IMG/VR virus record: IMGVR_UViG_3300008050_000096
Coordinates: 1 to 43,611 of that record
Length of the DNA: 43,611 nt
DNA from: a virus
Strand: one strand, 5' to 3'
The notes below the pieces were generated by a model, which did not search any database, was not told the origin of the DNA, and was given only the letters and a program-made list of their open reading frames with translations. Shown in pieces: positions 23,208 through 30,927 of this stretch; position 1 is the stretch's first letter, and each line of letters opens with the position of its first letter. The translations under genes and the position numbers were made by a program.

Positions 23208-23506
23208 ATTTCCTCCATCATGACATGTTTAAGCACCTCATCATCGTTAAGTAAAAAATGCATATCATTATCCTCGTTGGAATACTGGTCTGCATATGAG
23301 ATAATATCATGAGCATCATACTCCTTCGGTGTCAATAATTTACGTACAACTTTACCATCTTCAATGTACATTACTTGCGTAAACATAAGAATGCCGTCCA
23401 ATATGGAGGCAATTCGCAGTATCGTGCGATCATGTGGAGTTGTACCATCATAGTTGAGTATGTAACAAGGGTCTGGAAGTTGTAATAAGTCTGGATAGTG
23501 TGTCAT
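23204..23506 (-). CDS. member of expanded early protein family
   Basis: This 100-residue protein has an N-terminal PDPCYILNYDG and a C-terminal HFLLNDDEVLKHVMMEEI. The last codons (ATG GAG GAA ATA TGA) contain a Shine-Dalgarno and the ATGA that starts the next gene. It is closely similar to the + strand protein at 37377-37685 (both have ISYADQY or VSQYANQY, then NDxHFLL), so the family spans both early clusters. Confidence 0.7.
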   Translation of the reverse strand: MTHYPDLLQLPDPCYILNYDGTTPHDRTILRIASILDGILMFTQVMYIEDGKVVRKLLTPKEYDAHDIISYADQYSNEDNDMHFLLNDDEVLKHVMMEEI

Positions 23507-23826
23507 ATTTCCTCCATGACAACATGCTTGTTTACATCATCATCGTCCAATTCGTAGATTAATATACTCAGCATATTTCGACCCTTTCGGCACTCGCACA
23601 TAGCAGTTGAGTTTTCAGTATTCATTGATCTTTTGCCAAATGTTTTAGATCCTAGCTTCAGTTTAGACATTTTGAATGTGTTAAAATCAGTCCCACTGTC
23701 TAGTCTAGGTTTAACTCCGTTAAATTGGCACAAAATCATTTCCTTATAGGCAACGCCCACGAGGTCATTATAGAGCAGGTAATATTGCCCTTCTTTTAAA
23801 TTTGCTGTATCTTTAAGTAGTTTCAT
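23503..23826 (-). CDS. member of expanded early protein family
   Basis: This 107-residue protein has an N-terminal LKEGQYYLLYNDLVGVAYKE and the C-terminal LIYELDDDDVNKHVVMEEI tail. Codons of MEEI include GGAGG, and the ATATGA end overlaps the next start by 4 bases. A Cys pair (AMCECRKG) lies in the middle. It is the first gene of a three-member array behind its own promoter. Confidence 0.7.
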   Translation of the reverse strand: MKLLKDTANLKEGQYYLLYNDLVGVAYKEMILCQFNGVKPRLDSGTDFNTFKMSKLKLGSKTFGKRSMNTENSTAMCECRKGRNMLSILIYELDDDDVNKHVVMEEI

Positions 23827-23850
23827 TTATATCCTCCATTAGAAAGACAG

Positions 23851-23879
23851 AGTATTCCATAATTTGTTTCATTTGTCAA
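23851..23879 (-). promoter_or_regulatory. sigma70-type early promoter
   Basis: TTGACA, 17 nt, AATACT on the minus strand, upstream of the array starting at 23826. Confidence 0.65.
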
Positions 23880-23900
23880 CTTGATTTTTCTGGATTCGTG

Positions 23901-23917
23901 ATAAATAATTATGAGGA
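23901..23917 (+). promoter_or_regulatory. late-promoter-like element fused to RBS
   Basis: ATAAATAATTATGAGGA precedes the ATG at 23925. It faces away from the early promoter just upstream. Confidence 0.55.
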
Positions 23918-23924
23918 GTTAATT

Positions 23925-24182
23925 ATGGAAAAACAATATGGAATGGCAATGCCAGAAAAAGCAGGTAAAGTATTATGTAAAAAATGTCATACTTACTATA
24001 CCTTAAAAGCAGGTAAGCAGAAGTGTCCTTGGTGTGATACGATGAAACCTGACCCAAATAAATCAGAAACTGCAAAAGGTGGAAAGCCTACGCAAGTTGA
24101 TAAAGACCTTTTCAATTTTATGAAAACGGCAAGCTTGGAAGAGAAAACCAAGATTTTAAAATTCGTTAAGGAAGAACTTTAA
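23925..24182 (+). CDS. zinc-ribbon protein
   Basis: The start is ATG 23925, with GAGGAG 8 bp upstream. The 85-residue protein carries a CxxC...CxxC zinc ribbon (VLCKKCHTYYTLKAGKQKCP then WC) at about residues 17-37. A short helical C-terminal domain follows (DLFNFMKTASLEEKTKIL). It lies on the + strand between minus-strand early arrays and has its own late-type promoter. The function is unknown. Confidence 0.75.
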   Translation: MEKQYGMAMPEKAGKVLCKKCHTYYTLKAGKQKCPWCDTMKPDPNKSETAKGGKPTQVDKDLFNFMKTASLEEKTKILKFVKEEL

Positions 24183-24184
24183 TT

Positions 24185-24394
24185 ATGAAAAGTATTATTG
24201 GAACTACAGCATCAAACCCTATTCCACTTTGGGATCGGGGAGCAATTATGAAATATCTAGAAGGTCGATATGGCGAAGACTTCTTCGTAAATGGTGAAAG
24301 TGTAATCACCACAAACGAAGCAGTGGATGTTAAATTGATCCAGTTGAAATTAGATTCGGGTGAGTATAAGAATTTATACTTTGGGTTGTTTTAA
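24185..24394 (+). CDS. small protein, unknown
   Basis: The 69-residue product begins 3 bp after the zinc-ribbon gene. It contains IPLWDRGAIMKYLEGRYGED and a C-terminal strand pair. The RBS is distant (AAGGAAG, 15 bp), suggesting translation coupling. The end overlaps the convergent gene at 24374 by 21 bases. Confidence 0.6.
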   Translation: MKSIIGTTASNPIPLWDRGAIMKYLEGRYGEDFFVNGESVITTNEAVDVKLIQLKLDSGEYKNLYFGLF

Positions 24395-24958
24395 AGCAAT
24401 ATACACGATATTTTCAATTGGTCGCCACACGATAGATTCATCCCTTTCATCAATCAGCTTTACATTTCCACTCATAGGATCAAGTCCTGCGTAAATGAAT
24501 TGTTTAGCCCTGTTGAAAGGGTTTTTGCTTTTAAATTTAACCATAACCTTCTGGTCTAACAGTTCGTCCATGCCAAGTCCTAGAAACGGTTCTTCGGTCA
24601 TCACTTCCTTGGGAAGTTCAACATCAACAATTCGGTCTTCGCAATATGGGCAGAAATGTGCTTTAGGAGCATCCACCTCATCAAAGAATACAATATTCTT
24701 GCAGAATTTGCACATCTTAGTAACAAAGCTGTTGTTATTTGGATTACTTGCCTTATCAATACTGTTCTTAACAGGTTCTGGTAAGACTCCATCTTCTTTC
24801 TGCTGTGCTATATCTTCACTATCGTAGATCTCACCCCTTGGGATTTTAACCTTACAATATGGGCAAAGACTTGCATCACTCTCTGGAAGATCGTGGCAAA
24901 ACCACACTCCTCCACAGGTACATATGTTACCACGAAGTTGAATATTATCTATCATCAT
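24374..24958 (-). CDS. double zinc-ribbon protein
   Basis: The 194-residue protein has two CxxC pairs forming zinc ribbons: CTCGGVWFCHDLPESDASLC followed by PYC (about residues 13-36), and CKFCKNIVFFDEV...HFCPYC (about 83-108). An acidic linker and a C-terminal beta-rich domain follow (VMVKFKSKNPF...IENIVYIALKQ). It has RBS AAGGAG and a late-type CTAAGTATTTTTAAGGAG element upstream. It may bind nucleic acid or a protein partner; no enzyme motif is visible. Confidence 0.7.
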   Translation of the reverse strand: MMIDNIQLRGNICTCGGVWFCHDLPESDASLCPYCKVKIPRGEIYDSEDIAQQKEDGVLPEPVKNSIDKASNPNNNSFVTKMCKFCKNIVFFDEVDAPKAHFCPYCEDRIVDVELPKEVMTEEPFLGLGMDELLDQKVMVKFKSKNPFNRAKQFIYAGLDPMSGNVKLIDERDESIVWRPIENIVYIALKQPKV

Positions 24959-24963
24959 TTGTC

Positions 24964-24981
24964 TCCTTAAAAATACTTAGT
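24964..24981 (-). promoter_or_regulatory. late-promoter-like element (variant)
   Basis: On the minus strand CTAAGTATTTTTAAGGAG precedes the ATG of the double zinc-ribbon gene. Confidence 0.45.
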
Positions 24982-24987
24982 AAATTA

Positions 24988-25305
24988 TTATATAAAATCA
25001 ATTAACTCGTGGGCTTCTAATTCAAAGAACTCAATCAACATTCCTTGGAAAATCTTAATTCTGTTACATTCATCCTGCTCTGTAACCCTTTGGAAACTGC
25101 TAACCTTCAGATGTTGTCGTTCTAATCCATATCCAATTTCAAGACCCTGTGAACCTTTGACCATTCTATATCTCAAAATATGCTTCCACGAGTCATCATA
25201 TCCCAGAAATTGAATTATTTCAATCTCTTTATGTATCATATTTGAGGATCGATATGACAGATAGTACATATCTTCTTCCAGTTTATCATGTTTTACAGGT
25301 TTCAT
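24988..25305 (-). CDS. member of expanded early protein family (terminal member)
   Basis: This 105-residue protein has a family N-terminus KLEEDMYYLSYRSSN and a C-terminal LIEFFELEAHELIDFI. It is the last of its array, and its tail has no embedded GGAG, in line with the rule that only inner members keep MExI. It is translated from an ATGA overlap with the upstream member. Function unknown. Confidence 0.65.
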   Translation of the reverse strand: MKPVKHDKLEEDMYYLSYRSSNMIHKEIEIIQFLGYDDSWKHILRYRMVKGSQGLEIGYGLERQHLKVSSFQRVTEQDECNRIKIFQGMLIEFFELEAHELIDFI

Positions 25306-25631
25306 ATAACCTCCATAATATAATGCTTGTCTATCTCTTCTTTGTCAAGTTTAAAAAACATTTTTTTCAGGGTCAAGGATGCAACGTGTTCCAAATTCGG
25401 TGGACTGAAATTTGTGGCAAGGGAATCTCCAACGTACATGATTATAGTGAATCCTTTCGGAGTCCACTTCACCAGTTTACAATTTTTGCCTTTATTTCCC
25501 GTTGACCAAGAATACATTAAGTAAATTTCATCAGTTCTGAAATTACCCTTCTTATCATTCCAATTATTGCATCGTATTTCTTTCATATTACCCTCACAGT
25601 TGATGTCCTCTGGAGCATCAACGATCTTCAT
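25302..25631 (-). CDS. member of expanded early protein family
   Basis: This 109-residue protein has an N-terminal extension rich in Asn, Cys and Asp before FRTDEIYLMYSWSTGNKGK. It ends FFKLDKEEIDKHYIMEVI, with ATG GAG GTT ATA TGA giving the RBS and start of the next member. It overlaps the DUF1737-like gene upstream by 4 bases. Confidence 0.65.
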   Translation of the reverse strand: MKIVDAPEDINCEGNMKEIRCNNWNDKKGNFRTDEIYLMYSWSTGNKGKNCKLVKWTPKGFTIIMYVGDSLATNFSPPNLEHVASLTLKKMFFKLDKEEIDKHYIMEVI

Positions 25632-25807
25632 TTCACATGCTTTGGTTTATACAACACTATTGATAATAGTACTCCAGTGATCGATGATGTTGAATTTCGT
25701 TCAATATTAACACCACAATTTGGTTTAACCAACCAACCTTTATTGAGAAGGTCATTAACCGCTCTCTCATAGTCATTAATATCACTGCCTAGTACGATTT
25801 TATCCAT
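25628..25807 (-). CDS. DUF1737-like small protein
   Basis: The frame of 59 residues begins MDKIVLGSDINDYERAVNDL and continues with LNKGWLVKPN, the helix-GW-strand layout of DUF1737/DUF4177-type proteins. RBS AGGAGA lies 6 bp upstream, and the stop overlaps the next ATG (ATGA). The function is unknown. A terminator-like hairpin block lies just upstream. Confidence 0.65.
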   Translation of the reverse strand: MDKIVLGSDINDYERAVNDLLNKGWLVKPNCGVNIERNSTSSITGVLLSIVLYKPKHVK

Positions 25808-25827
25808 ATCATTCTCCTAAAAAGGTT

Positions 25828-25900
25828 GGGGGTGAGCGGGGGGAGGTAGTCCCACCCACCCCCGATGCCCGAAGGCATCAGTGGTTGGAGGTAGAACCAC
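25828..25900. other. three adjacent hairpins between operons
   Basis: Three stems are packed without gaps: GGGGGTG/CACCCCC (25828-25863), GATGCC-CGAA-GGCATC (25864-25879) and GTGGTT/AACCAC (25881-25900). On the minus strand the first is followed by AACCTTTTT, giving a terminator after the VWA gene. On the + strand the last is followed by AGTTTTT. Confidence 0.65.
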
Positions 25901-25905
25901 AGTTT

Positions 25906-27147
25906 TTAAATTTCACCATCATCTGCGAGATTACAGCATACACCGTACTCCTGACAGACATCATCATGCCCACCTTTGGAGATGACGAAGATGTTCGTTC
26001 CATCTGGCACTTTCGGACTGCGTTCGATGTATCCATCAGTCAGCGTAATAAAGATGCTAGACGTAATGTTGTTATCTTCGCAATACTCAGCAACACAACT
26101 GAAAGTCGTTCCACCAGATGAATGTGCCTTGTAAGACTGCAAATCTTGAGCAGTATCACGGTCAATGATCTTATCATCCTGCGGATCAATGTAGGTAGAC
26201 CAGAACAGCACACGGGCTTTAACCTGCTCATAGGCAGTACAGACTCCGCAAACTTCGCTCATGAAGTCCTTATACTCTTGATCGCCAATAGAACCAGATA
26301 CGTCAACCGTAATTACAACTTCAAGGTTTTCCTTGAGAGATGAAGGTTGGTAGATCCCTGTAGCACACCACTTACGATTCGGACGAGCGTTCGTATAGTT
26401 GAACGGAAGTTCACGAGTGATATACATGTTCAGAAGGTCTTTCCAGTTCAGTTTCGGAGTAAGGATACCGTCACAGATACGTTCCAAAGCACCACCAAGT
26501 TTACCACGGGTCTTAGCATAAGTTGCCGCATTTGTAAAGACTTGTTTCCACTTTTGTTGGTTCGCTTGATTCTGTCCCTGACCTTTCGCATCGCCAGTAG
26601 AGTTTCCTTGGTCATCTTCATCGCCTTGCATATGAGTGTCCATAGTACTGTAATTTTCCTTGACCTTTTCCGCTTCTTTTTCAAGAAGTTCATAGACCTT
26701 TTCAGCAGGGACATTTTTGACGTTGATAGTCAGTCCTGCCTTGTCAAGACGCATCGTTCCATCCATTTCTGGAAGTAGTACGCCTTTAGGAAGGTGCATT
26801 CCAGTTGATGTAAGGATGTAGTTGATCGCAATATCAGTTGCAATGTTCCAAAGCTCATGATCACGATGTTTCTGACGGTCAAATGTCAAAGTTGCCACAT
26901 GCATCGCTTCGTGTGCCAACGTAGCCATAAGTTCATCCAGTGTAAGGGTTTTCACGAATTCTGGGTTCCAATATAAGCGACCATACTTACTCACGCCCAT
27001 TGTAGGAATTCGTTCTGGATCACGACATTCAGTTGATTTCATGCTCAAAATAATTCGAGCAAAGAAAGGATGACTTTTATTCAAAAAAGCTTTCCCTTTA
27101 ATAATTCTTTCATGAGGAAGAAGATCCTCGAAACGTACAAGTGCCAC
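25906..27147 (-). CDS. DUF2201-type metallopeptidase-like/VWA protein (MoxR partner)
   Basis: The GTG start at 27147 follows GGAGG. The 413-residue protein has an N-terminal putative metallopeptidase motif HEAMH (residues 79-83) of the DUF2201 family, then an acidic Gln/Gly-rich linker (about 165-200). The C-terminal VWA domain has MIDAS residues D282-x-S284-x-S286 in VDVSGSIGD, a later HSSGGTTF and FITLTDGYIE. Such proteins work with MoxR AAA ATPases, and one is encoded at 31528-32667 in this window. The pair probably remodels a protein or complex; the target is unknown. Confidence 0.82.
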   Translation of the reverse strand: MALVRFEDLLPHERIIKGKAFLNKSHPFFARIILSMKSTECRDPERIPTMGVSKYGRLYWNPEFVKTLTLDELMATLAHEAMHVATLTFDRQKHRDHELWNIATDIAINYILTSTGMHLPKGVLLPEMDGTMRLDKAGLTINVKNVPAEKVYELLEKEAEKVKENYSTMDTHMQGDEDDQGNSTGDAKGQGQNQANQQKWKQVFTNAATYAKTRGKLGGALERICDGILTPKLNWKDLLNMYITRELPFNYTNARPNRKWCATGIYQPSSLKENLEVVITVDVSGSIGDQEYKDFMSEVCGVCTAYEQVKARVLFWSTYIDPQDDKIIDRDTAQDLQSYKAHSSGGTTFSCVAEYCEDNNITSSIFITLTDGYIERSPKVPDGTNIFVISKGGHDDVCQEYGVCCNLADDGEI

Positions 27148-27173
27148 AATATACCTCCTGCGTTAATGTTAAT

Positions 27174-27332
27174 TTAATTTACGAAAGAGAGGATACCTTC
27201 CTCAATTTCAACTGGACTCATAGTATACGGAAACCGCAACAATGTCAATCCATTTTCCTCACAATATTCATTTTTTCGTTTGTCATGTTCCTGAAGGGTT
27301 TCAAATTCTTCCTTCGGAATTAAATCAGAAAA
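27174..27332 (-). pseudogene. C-terminal scar of a homing-endonuclease gene
   Basis: An open frame without a good start encodes KEEFETLQEHDKRKNEYCEE, then NGLTLLRFPYTMSPVEIEEG and a stop. It aligns with the end of the intact endonuclease (NRDKIKTKYCIDKSINLCRI, PYTDLENINEII). The nuclease core upstream is missing; the tiny membrane-peptide gene takes its place. The early promoter of the VWA gene lies inside this scar. Confidence 0.7.
27220..27248 (-). promoter_or_regulatory. sigma70-type early promoter
   Basis: TTGACA, 17 nt, TACTAT on the minus strand, driving the VWA gene at 27147. Confidence 0.75.
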
Positions 27333-27393
27333 TTATAACAAGGATTGTCATTCCAATAACTAGAAATAGTATCCATGTTTCATATTCGTCCAT
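27325..27393 (-). CDS. 22-residue membrane peptide
   Basis: ATG 27393, with AGGAGG 6 bp upstream, encodes MDEYETWILFLVIGMTILVI plus IF and a stop: a short acidic head and one membrane helix. A clear early promoter (27429-27456) precedes it. The strong RBS and promoter argue for a real gene despite the size. Phage early membrane peptides sometimes target host membrane complexes, but no target can be named. Confidence 0.6.
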   Translation of the reverse strand: MDEYETWILFLVIGMTILVIIF

Positions 27394-27428
27394 AATATGC
27401 CTCCTGTTAAATTGTTTTGATGTGATCC

Positions 27429-27456
27429 ATTATACATGAATCACATCATCTGTCAA
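27429..27456 (-). promoter_or_regulatory. sigma70-type early promoter
   Basis: TTGACA, 16 nt, TATAAT on the minus strand, directly after the methyltransferase stop. Confidence 0.8.
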
Positions 27457-27457
27457 C

Positions 27458-28552
27458 CTATTTCTTTCGCAAACGCTTACTCTTTTTGAGTTTGTTTGCA
27501 ATCATGTTCGCAGTTTTTGATTTATAGCATATTGTAACATCTGCATTCTTATTAGTAGTTGCATTCGTTGTATTGCTAGATGGGCGCACTGAAGACCCCA
27601 AGTTGAATTCATCGACTTTATTAAAACCTAAGTTGTCGTGAATATCCTTAACATCCGCAATAAGTTTCATCTTACCAACATTGTGAACGTTCCAACAAGA
27701 TACACCATCTGGATTCAATTTGTCAATAGCTTTCTTAATAACATCTGCAAGCCAATCCGTTTTCCATACATCGTAGGTGCTGAATTTGTTTTCACATTGA
27801 TCTTCACCATCACAATATACTTCATGGTCAAAATATGGTGGAGAAGTTAATACAATATCAACCTTTCCAAAATCATACTTGTCCATATTTTCAGCAACAT
27901 CGTTAATAAGTCTTACATGTTCTTGAATTCCCAAGAAGTTAACCATCTTAATAAGATTTAGATATGTTTCAAGATTCGGTTCGAATCCAATATACTCTTT
28001 CCCTGCTGAAACGGTTCCAAGCATCCTTCCACCCCATCCCATACATGGATCAAGGACACGTTGCCCCTCAAATCCAGAGACAATATTCTTTGCATGGTGT
28101 GGTCTGAAGAGGGTTGGAATTGGAAGTCCTGAGCCTGTATAGCAACCTTTCTTATATTCAGACATAAGTGGCGTTGAATGCCCCCATGTCCTAGTTCCGT
28201 CAGCTTTAGGCACTCCTCTATTCATACGGATTGTTTTCTCTAATAGATCACGATCCTTCCATAATTCTTCAAAGGTCTTACCCTTCAGTTCAATAGTGTA
28301 GAAGTTCGGCATGAAGTGTTCGCACAATTTCATACCCTTTCGTTTCTGGGCAGAAGTATCCTTCTCAACCTTGTAAGCTAAGAGATTTTTCCATTCTTTC
28401 TGTAAGGTGTCATCATCATATGTCAATCTGAAATCCATCTGTGATAGATCATCTACCAAAATTGGTAGAATCAATTCGAATGTTTCATCGCTCAACTTCT
28501 TCATTGACATTTTTTTATTTAAGAACTTATCTAGCAGTTTTATATTGCTCAT
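27458..28552 (-). CDS. DNA methyltransferase
   Basis: The 364-residue protein has SAM-binding motif I VLDPCMGWGGRMLGT (about residues 164-178) and the catalytic TSPPYFDHEVYC (motif IV, S/D-PPY class; about 236-247). The next motif includes VSCWNVHNVG. This fits an N4/N6 amino-methyltransferase acting on adenine or cytosine. The N-terminal 100 residues are specific and may recognise the target. It may protect phage DNA from restriction. The RBS is weak (AAAGGA farther upstream). Confidence 0.82.
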   Translation of the reverse strand: MSNIKLLDKFLNKKMSMKKLSDETFELILPILVDDLSQMDFRLTYDDDTLQKEWKNLLAYKVEKDTSAQKRKGMKLCEHFMPNFYTIELKGKTFEELWKDRDLLEKTIRMNRGVPKADGTRTWGHSTPLMSEYKKGCYTGSGLPIPTLFRPHHAKNIVSGFEGQRVLDPCMGWGGRMLGTVSAGKEYIGFEPNLETYLNLIKMVNFLGIQEHVRLINDVAENMDKYDFGKVDIVLTSPPYFDHEVYCDGEDQCENKFSTYDVWKTDWLADVIKKAIDKLNPDGVSCWNVHNVGKMKLIADVKDIHDNLGFNKVDEFNLGSSVRPSSNTTNATTNKNADVTICYKSKTANMIANKLKKSKRLRKK

Positions 28553-28631
28553 TTGTTTCCGTGTTTCCTTTTATAGTTACTTCGTTATTTGATATAGTTT
28601 GTTTCTATGTAGTTTGTATCCGTATTTAAAT

Positions 28632-28667
28632 AAAGCTTACATTAATCTGGAGACTAATGCAAGCTTT
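28632..28667. other. long inverted repeat
   Basis: AAAGCTT-a-CATTA pairs with TAATG-c-AAGCTTT around a 10-nt loop. It lies between the ParB-like gene terminator and the methyltransferase gene. Confidence 0.6.
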
Positions 28668-28676
28668 TAATGCAAT

Positions 28677-28704
28677 AAAAAAGCCCCGACTGAATCGGGG
28701 CTTT
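28677..28704 (-). terminator. intrinsic terminator
   Basis: GCCCCGA and TCGGGGC around a 5-nt loop, with A/T runs on both sides; it follows the ParB-like gene. Confidence 0.92.
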
Positions 28705-28708
28705 GATA

Positions 28709-29614
28709 TTAAATCATGTTAGGTGTTGGAAATCCAACTTTACTAGATTTGCGGTGTACAAACCCATTCTTCTTCTGGAGATGAACGTCATTGATATAAC
28801 GATTCCATGATTTGAATAATGTGCCATAAAGACGGCAACGTTGTGCAGAACCATTCAGGGGTTGGTTCATTAAATAATCACGCAGAGCAAGCAAATCGGT
28901 ATTATGCGATTTGTATGTTGCAGAGGTACGTCCTGTACATATGACTGTTAAGAAGTCTTCTGCCATTTCCTGTAGTTCCGAATTGCCACTATCCAAATTT
29001 ACTAGGATATAGTGAGCTACTGCGATAGCAGTATGGGTAATCGGAACCGACTTCTTTTTAGCCCTTCCGAACGTATTAGCAAATTGTAGTGATGTTATAA
29101 CATCTGGACGTTCTTGAAATTCTGCTTCAGCCTTTGCACCAGTAAACCCTGCGCCAGTGCCACCCATATTACCATATTCTCCATCATAATAATCTTTCAG
29201 GGACTTGAGAACGGCACCTGCAACAGTATTAGAGGATACCGTTATCGCCTTAGACTTGAATAAGATACCCAAAATTTGGGCAACTGTTCTCTTTTGACCT
29301 TGATCCATAGTTTTAAATGCAACAGGATCTACGCCACGAACAACAACACTTACAATAGTTTCGTTAGACTTTTCCACCGCCATCAAACGATTTTGCCCAT
29401 TTAACAACAATCCATTAGATCCTATAATAATGGATTCCCCGTTAAACATCCATTGATTATTTTCCATTGCATCTGTCAATCTTCGGATATTTGCATTACT
29501 AGGGGTACGATTCCCAATATTAGTAGCTAACATGGCAGTTGCAGTAGTTGGTTCGATGATTTCAATGTCTGCGGTGCAGTTTTTAATAGCATCTTGTATA
29601 TCTTTATATAGCAT
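28709..29614 (-). CDS. ParB/Srx-fold-like phage protein
   Basis: The 301-residue protein has the pattern NRTPSNANIRRLTDAMENNQ, WMFNGESIIIGSNGLLLNGQ, NRLMAVEKSNETIVSVVVRG and DPVAFKTMDQGQKRT. This is a family common in phages and plasmids that resembles the ParB/sulfiredoxin nuclease fold (GQNRL in place of GxHR). The usual role is DNA-related but not firmly known. It starts with RBS AAGGAG after an early promoter at 29657-29684. Confidence 0.75.
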   Translation of the reverse strand: MLYKDIQDAIKNCTADIEIIEPTTATAMLATNIGNRTPSNANIRRLTDAMENNQWMFNGESIIIGSNGLLLNGQNRLMAVEKSNETIVSVVVRGVDPVAFKTMDQGQKRTVAQILGILFKSKAITVSSNTVAGAVLKSLKDYYDGEYGNMGGTGAGFTGAKAEAEFQERPDVITSLQFANTFGRAKKKSVPITHTAIAVAHYILVNLDSGNSELQEMAEDFLTVICTGRTSATYKSHNTDLLALRDYLMNQPLNGSAQRCRLYGTLFKSWNRYINDVHLQKKNGFVHRKSSKVGFPTPNMI

Positions 29615-29656
29615 AATTTATATCTCCTTAATTTATTTAATTTGTTTAGGGTTCCT

Positions 29657-29684
29657 ATTATACATACTTCTCATTCGTTGTCAA
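29657..29684 (-). promoter_or_regulatory. sigma70-type early promoter
   Basis: TTGACA, 16 nt, TATAAT on the minus strand, immediately after the small zinc-ribbon gene. Confidence 0.85.
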
Positions 29685-29687
29685 CAA

Positions 29688-29795
29688 TTATTCTGCAATA
29701 ATTTCAATATGTTGAGTTCCGCATACTGGACACGTATAATTACCATCATCTTCAATGTGGTATTCCTCACAACACTCTGTGCAAAATATTATCAT
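29688..29795 (-). CDS. 35-residue zinc-ribbon protein
   Basis: The TAATG overlap with the preceding gene starts MIIFCTECCEEYHIEDDGNY, then TCPVCGTQHIEIIAE and a stop. Two CxxC pairs (FCTECC and TCPVCG) make a minimal zinc ribbon. The frame is supported by the coupling, the motif and the promoter behind it. It is too short for a catalytic role. Confidence 0.65.
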   Translation of the reverse strand: MIIFCTECCEEYHIEDDGNYTCPVCGTQHIEIIAE

Positions 29796-29983
29796 TACAT
29801 ACACACCATTTTAATTCTACGATTCTTCATACGCTTAATATGGTCATCATCATGATGCAACATTTTATAGCGTCCTTGATCGCAGTTAATGAAGTACCAA
29901 CCATCATCTTGAAGCTTTCTGAATTCTTTATATGATACTTCTTGGCATTCACTTCCAGATTTATTAGTACGTTGTCTTCTCAT
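29795..29983 (-). CDS. small basic protein, unknown
   Basis: The 62-residue protein has EVSYKEFRKLQDDGWYFINC and a basic tail (KRMKNRRIKMVCM). Its RBS is the GGAG encoded in the MEMI tail of the upstream family member. It overlaps the zinc-ribbon gene by one base. Function unknown. Confidence 0.6.
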   Translation of the reverse strand: MRRQRTNKSGSECQEVSYKEFRKLQDDGWYFINCDQGRYKMLHHDDDHIKRMKNRRIKMVCM

Positions 29984-29985
29984 AA

Positions 29986-30306
29986 TTATATCATCTCCAT
30001 TAGTATATGTTTGTTAATTTCATCATCAGTCAGTTCGTAAATTTCACAACCACTACGTTCTAAGAAATGACAACTCCGATCCTTCTCCATAAATGCTGTT
30101 GTGAATGATCTCACACTATCTTCAAGGGGGTTGCGATCCTCATTAGACCTATGGACAAAGCCCCCCAATGTTTTGATAAATATACAATTGTGGCTAGTGA
30201 ATCTAAAATACATAAGATGTTGCAGTACGGTGTCAGCATTAGGGTGATATCCCAAATACACTTTATCCGTCCGAAATTTTACTCCATCCAGATCAATACG
30301 TTTCAT
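29986..30306 (-). CDS. member of expanded early protein family
   Basis: This 106-residue protein has VKFRTDKVYLGYHPNADTVL near the start and the tail CEIYELTDDEINKHILMEMI (20 residues). The MEM codons hold GGAG, which serves the next, unrelated small gene. It starts from TAATG at the end of the upstream member. Confidence 0.7.
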   Translation of the reverse strand: MKRIDLDGVKFRTDKVYLGYHPNADTVLQHLMYFRFTSHNCIFIKTLGGFVHRSNEDRNPLEDSVRSFTTAFMEKDRSCHFLERSGCEIYELTDDEINKHILMEMI

Positions 30307-30638
30307 TATAAAGTCTCCGTTAGAATATGCACTAATATCTCATCATCTGTCAAGCGAAAAATGATGTCATCTCTCTCACCAACAAATATTCCACTTCCAT
30401 CTGTGATGCTTGAAACTGGGATGATATTATAATCCATCATATCTTTACCCCGAACCGTACCTCTAAATGAATCACCACTAAGCAGTGTGTATCTTGGAAA
30501 AGCTTCATCACGATCATAAAGCTTGCAGAATATTATATCTTGGCGAAATCCCCAAGTCCGATCTAATGTTTTATAATAGATTAGGTAGTATCCCTCTTCA
30601 CACAACTGCTCTGGAGCGATTTCAGTCAACACGTCCAC
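30306..30638 (-). CDS. member of expanded early protein family
   Basis: The GTG start lies inside the end of the gene at 30622. The 110-residue protein has LCEEGYYLIYYKTLDRTWGF and the tail IIFRLTDDEILVHILTETL, where ACG GAG ACT encodes the RBS of the following member. Confidence 0.65.
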   Translation of the reverse strand: MDVLTEIAPEQLCEEGYYLIYYKTLDRTWGFRQDIIFCKLYDRDEAFPRYTLLSGDSFRGTVRGKDMMDYNIIPVSSITDGSGIFVGERDDIIFRLTDDEILVHILTETL

Positions 30639-30927
30639 CTTGCTTCAGCAAAGCATACCACTTAGCCATTAACGGTTCGATGTTATCCTCAGACACTTCA
30701 TCACTGCAAAAGCCTACTTCCCAACCATATTTATTTTCACCGCCGAAAAAATCATGAAGTCCGTACTGGATTTCAAGGTCGCTAAGAATATCCGCAATAC
30801 GGTCACTCTGCAACCATTCCATGAATTCATCATCAGTACATTTTAATGGAATCTCTTTTACAATTTCCCGTTCCATTTCAGTTTCTTCATCCCAGAGCAT
30901 GAAGTGAAATTTAAATACATTAGCCAT
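30622..30927 (-). CDS. small acidic protein, unknown
   Basis: ATG 30927 (MANVFKFHFMLWDEETEMER) lies in the end of the previous gene, with AAAGGG upstream. The 101-residue product is acidic, with IQYGLHDFFGGENKYGWEVG and a C-terminal helix. A longer frame upstream would overlap the preceding gene and is not needed. No family was recognised. Confidence 0.65.
   Translation of the reverse strand: MANVFKFHFMLWDEETEMEREIVKEIPLKCTDDEFMEWLQSDRIADILSDLEIQYGLHDFFGGENKYGWEVGFCSDEVSEDNIEPLMAKWYALLKQGGRVD

Noticed and set aside
22521-23312. 263-codon open frame on the + strand
   Set aside because: It runs antisense through two complete minus-strand genes, part of a third and their promoter, has no RBS, and has no recognisable protein pattern.
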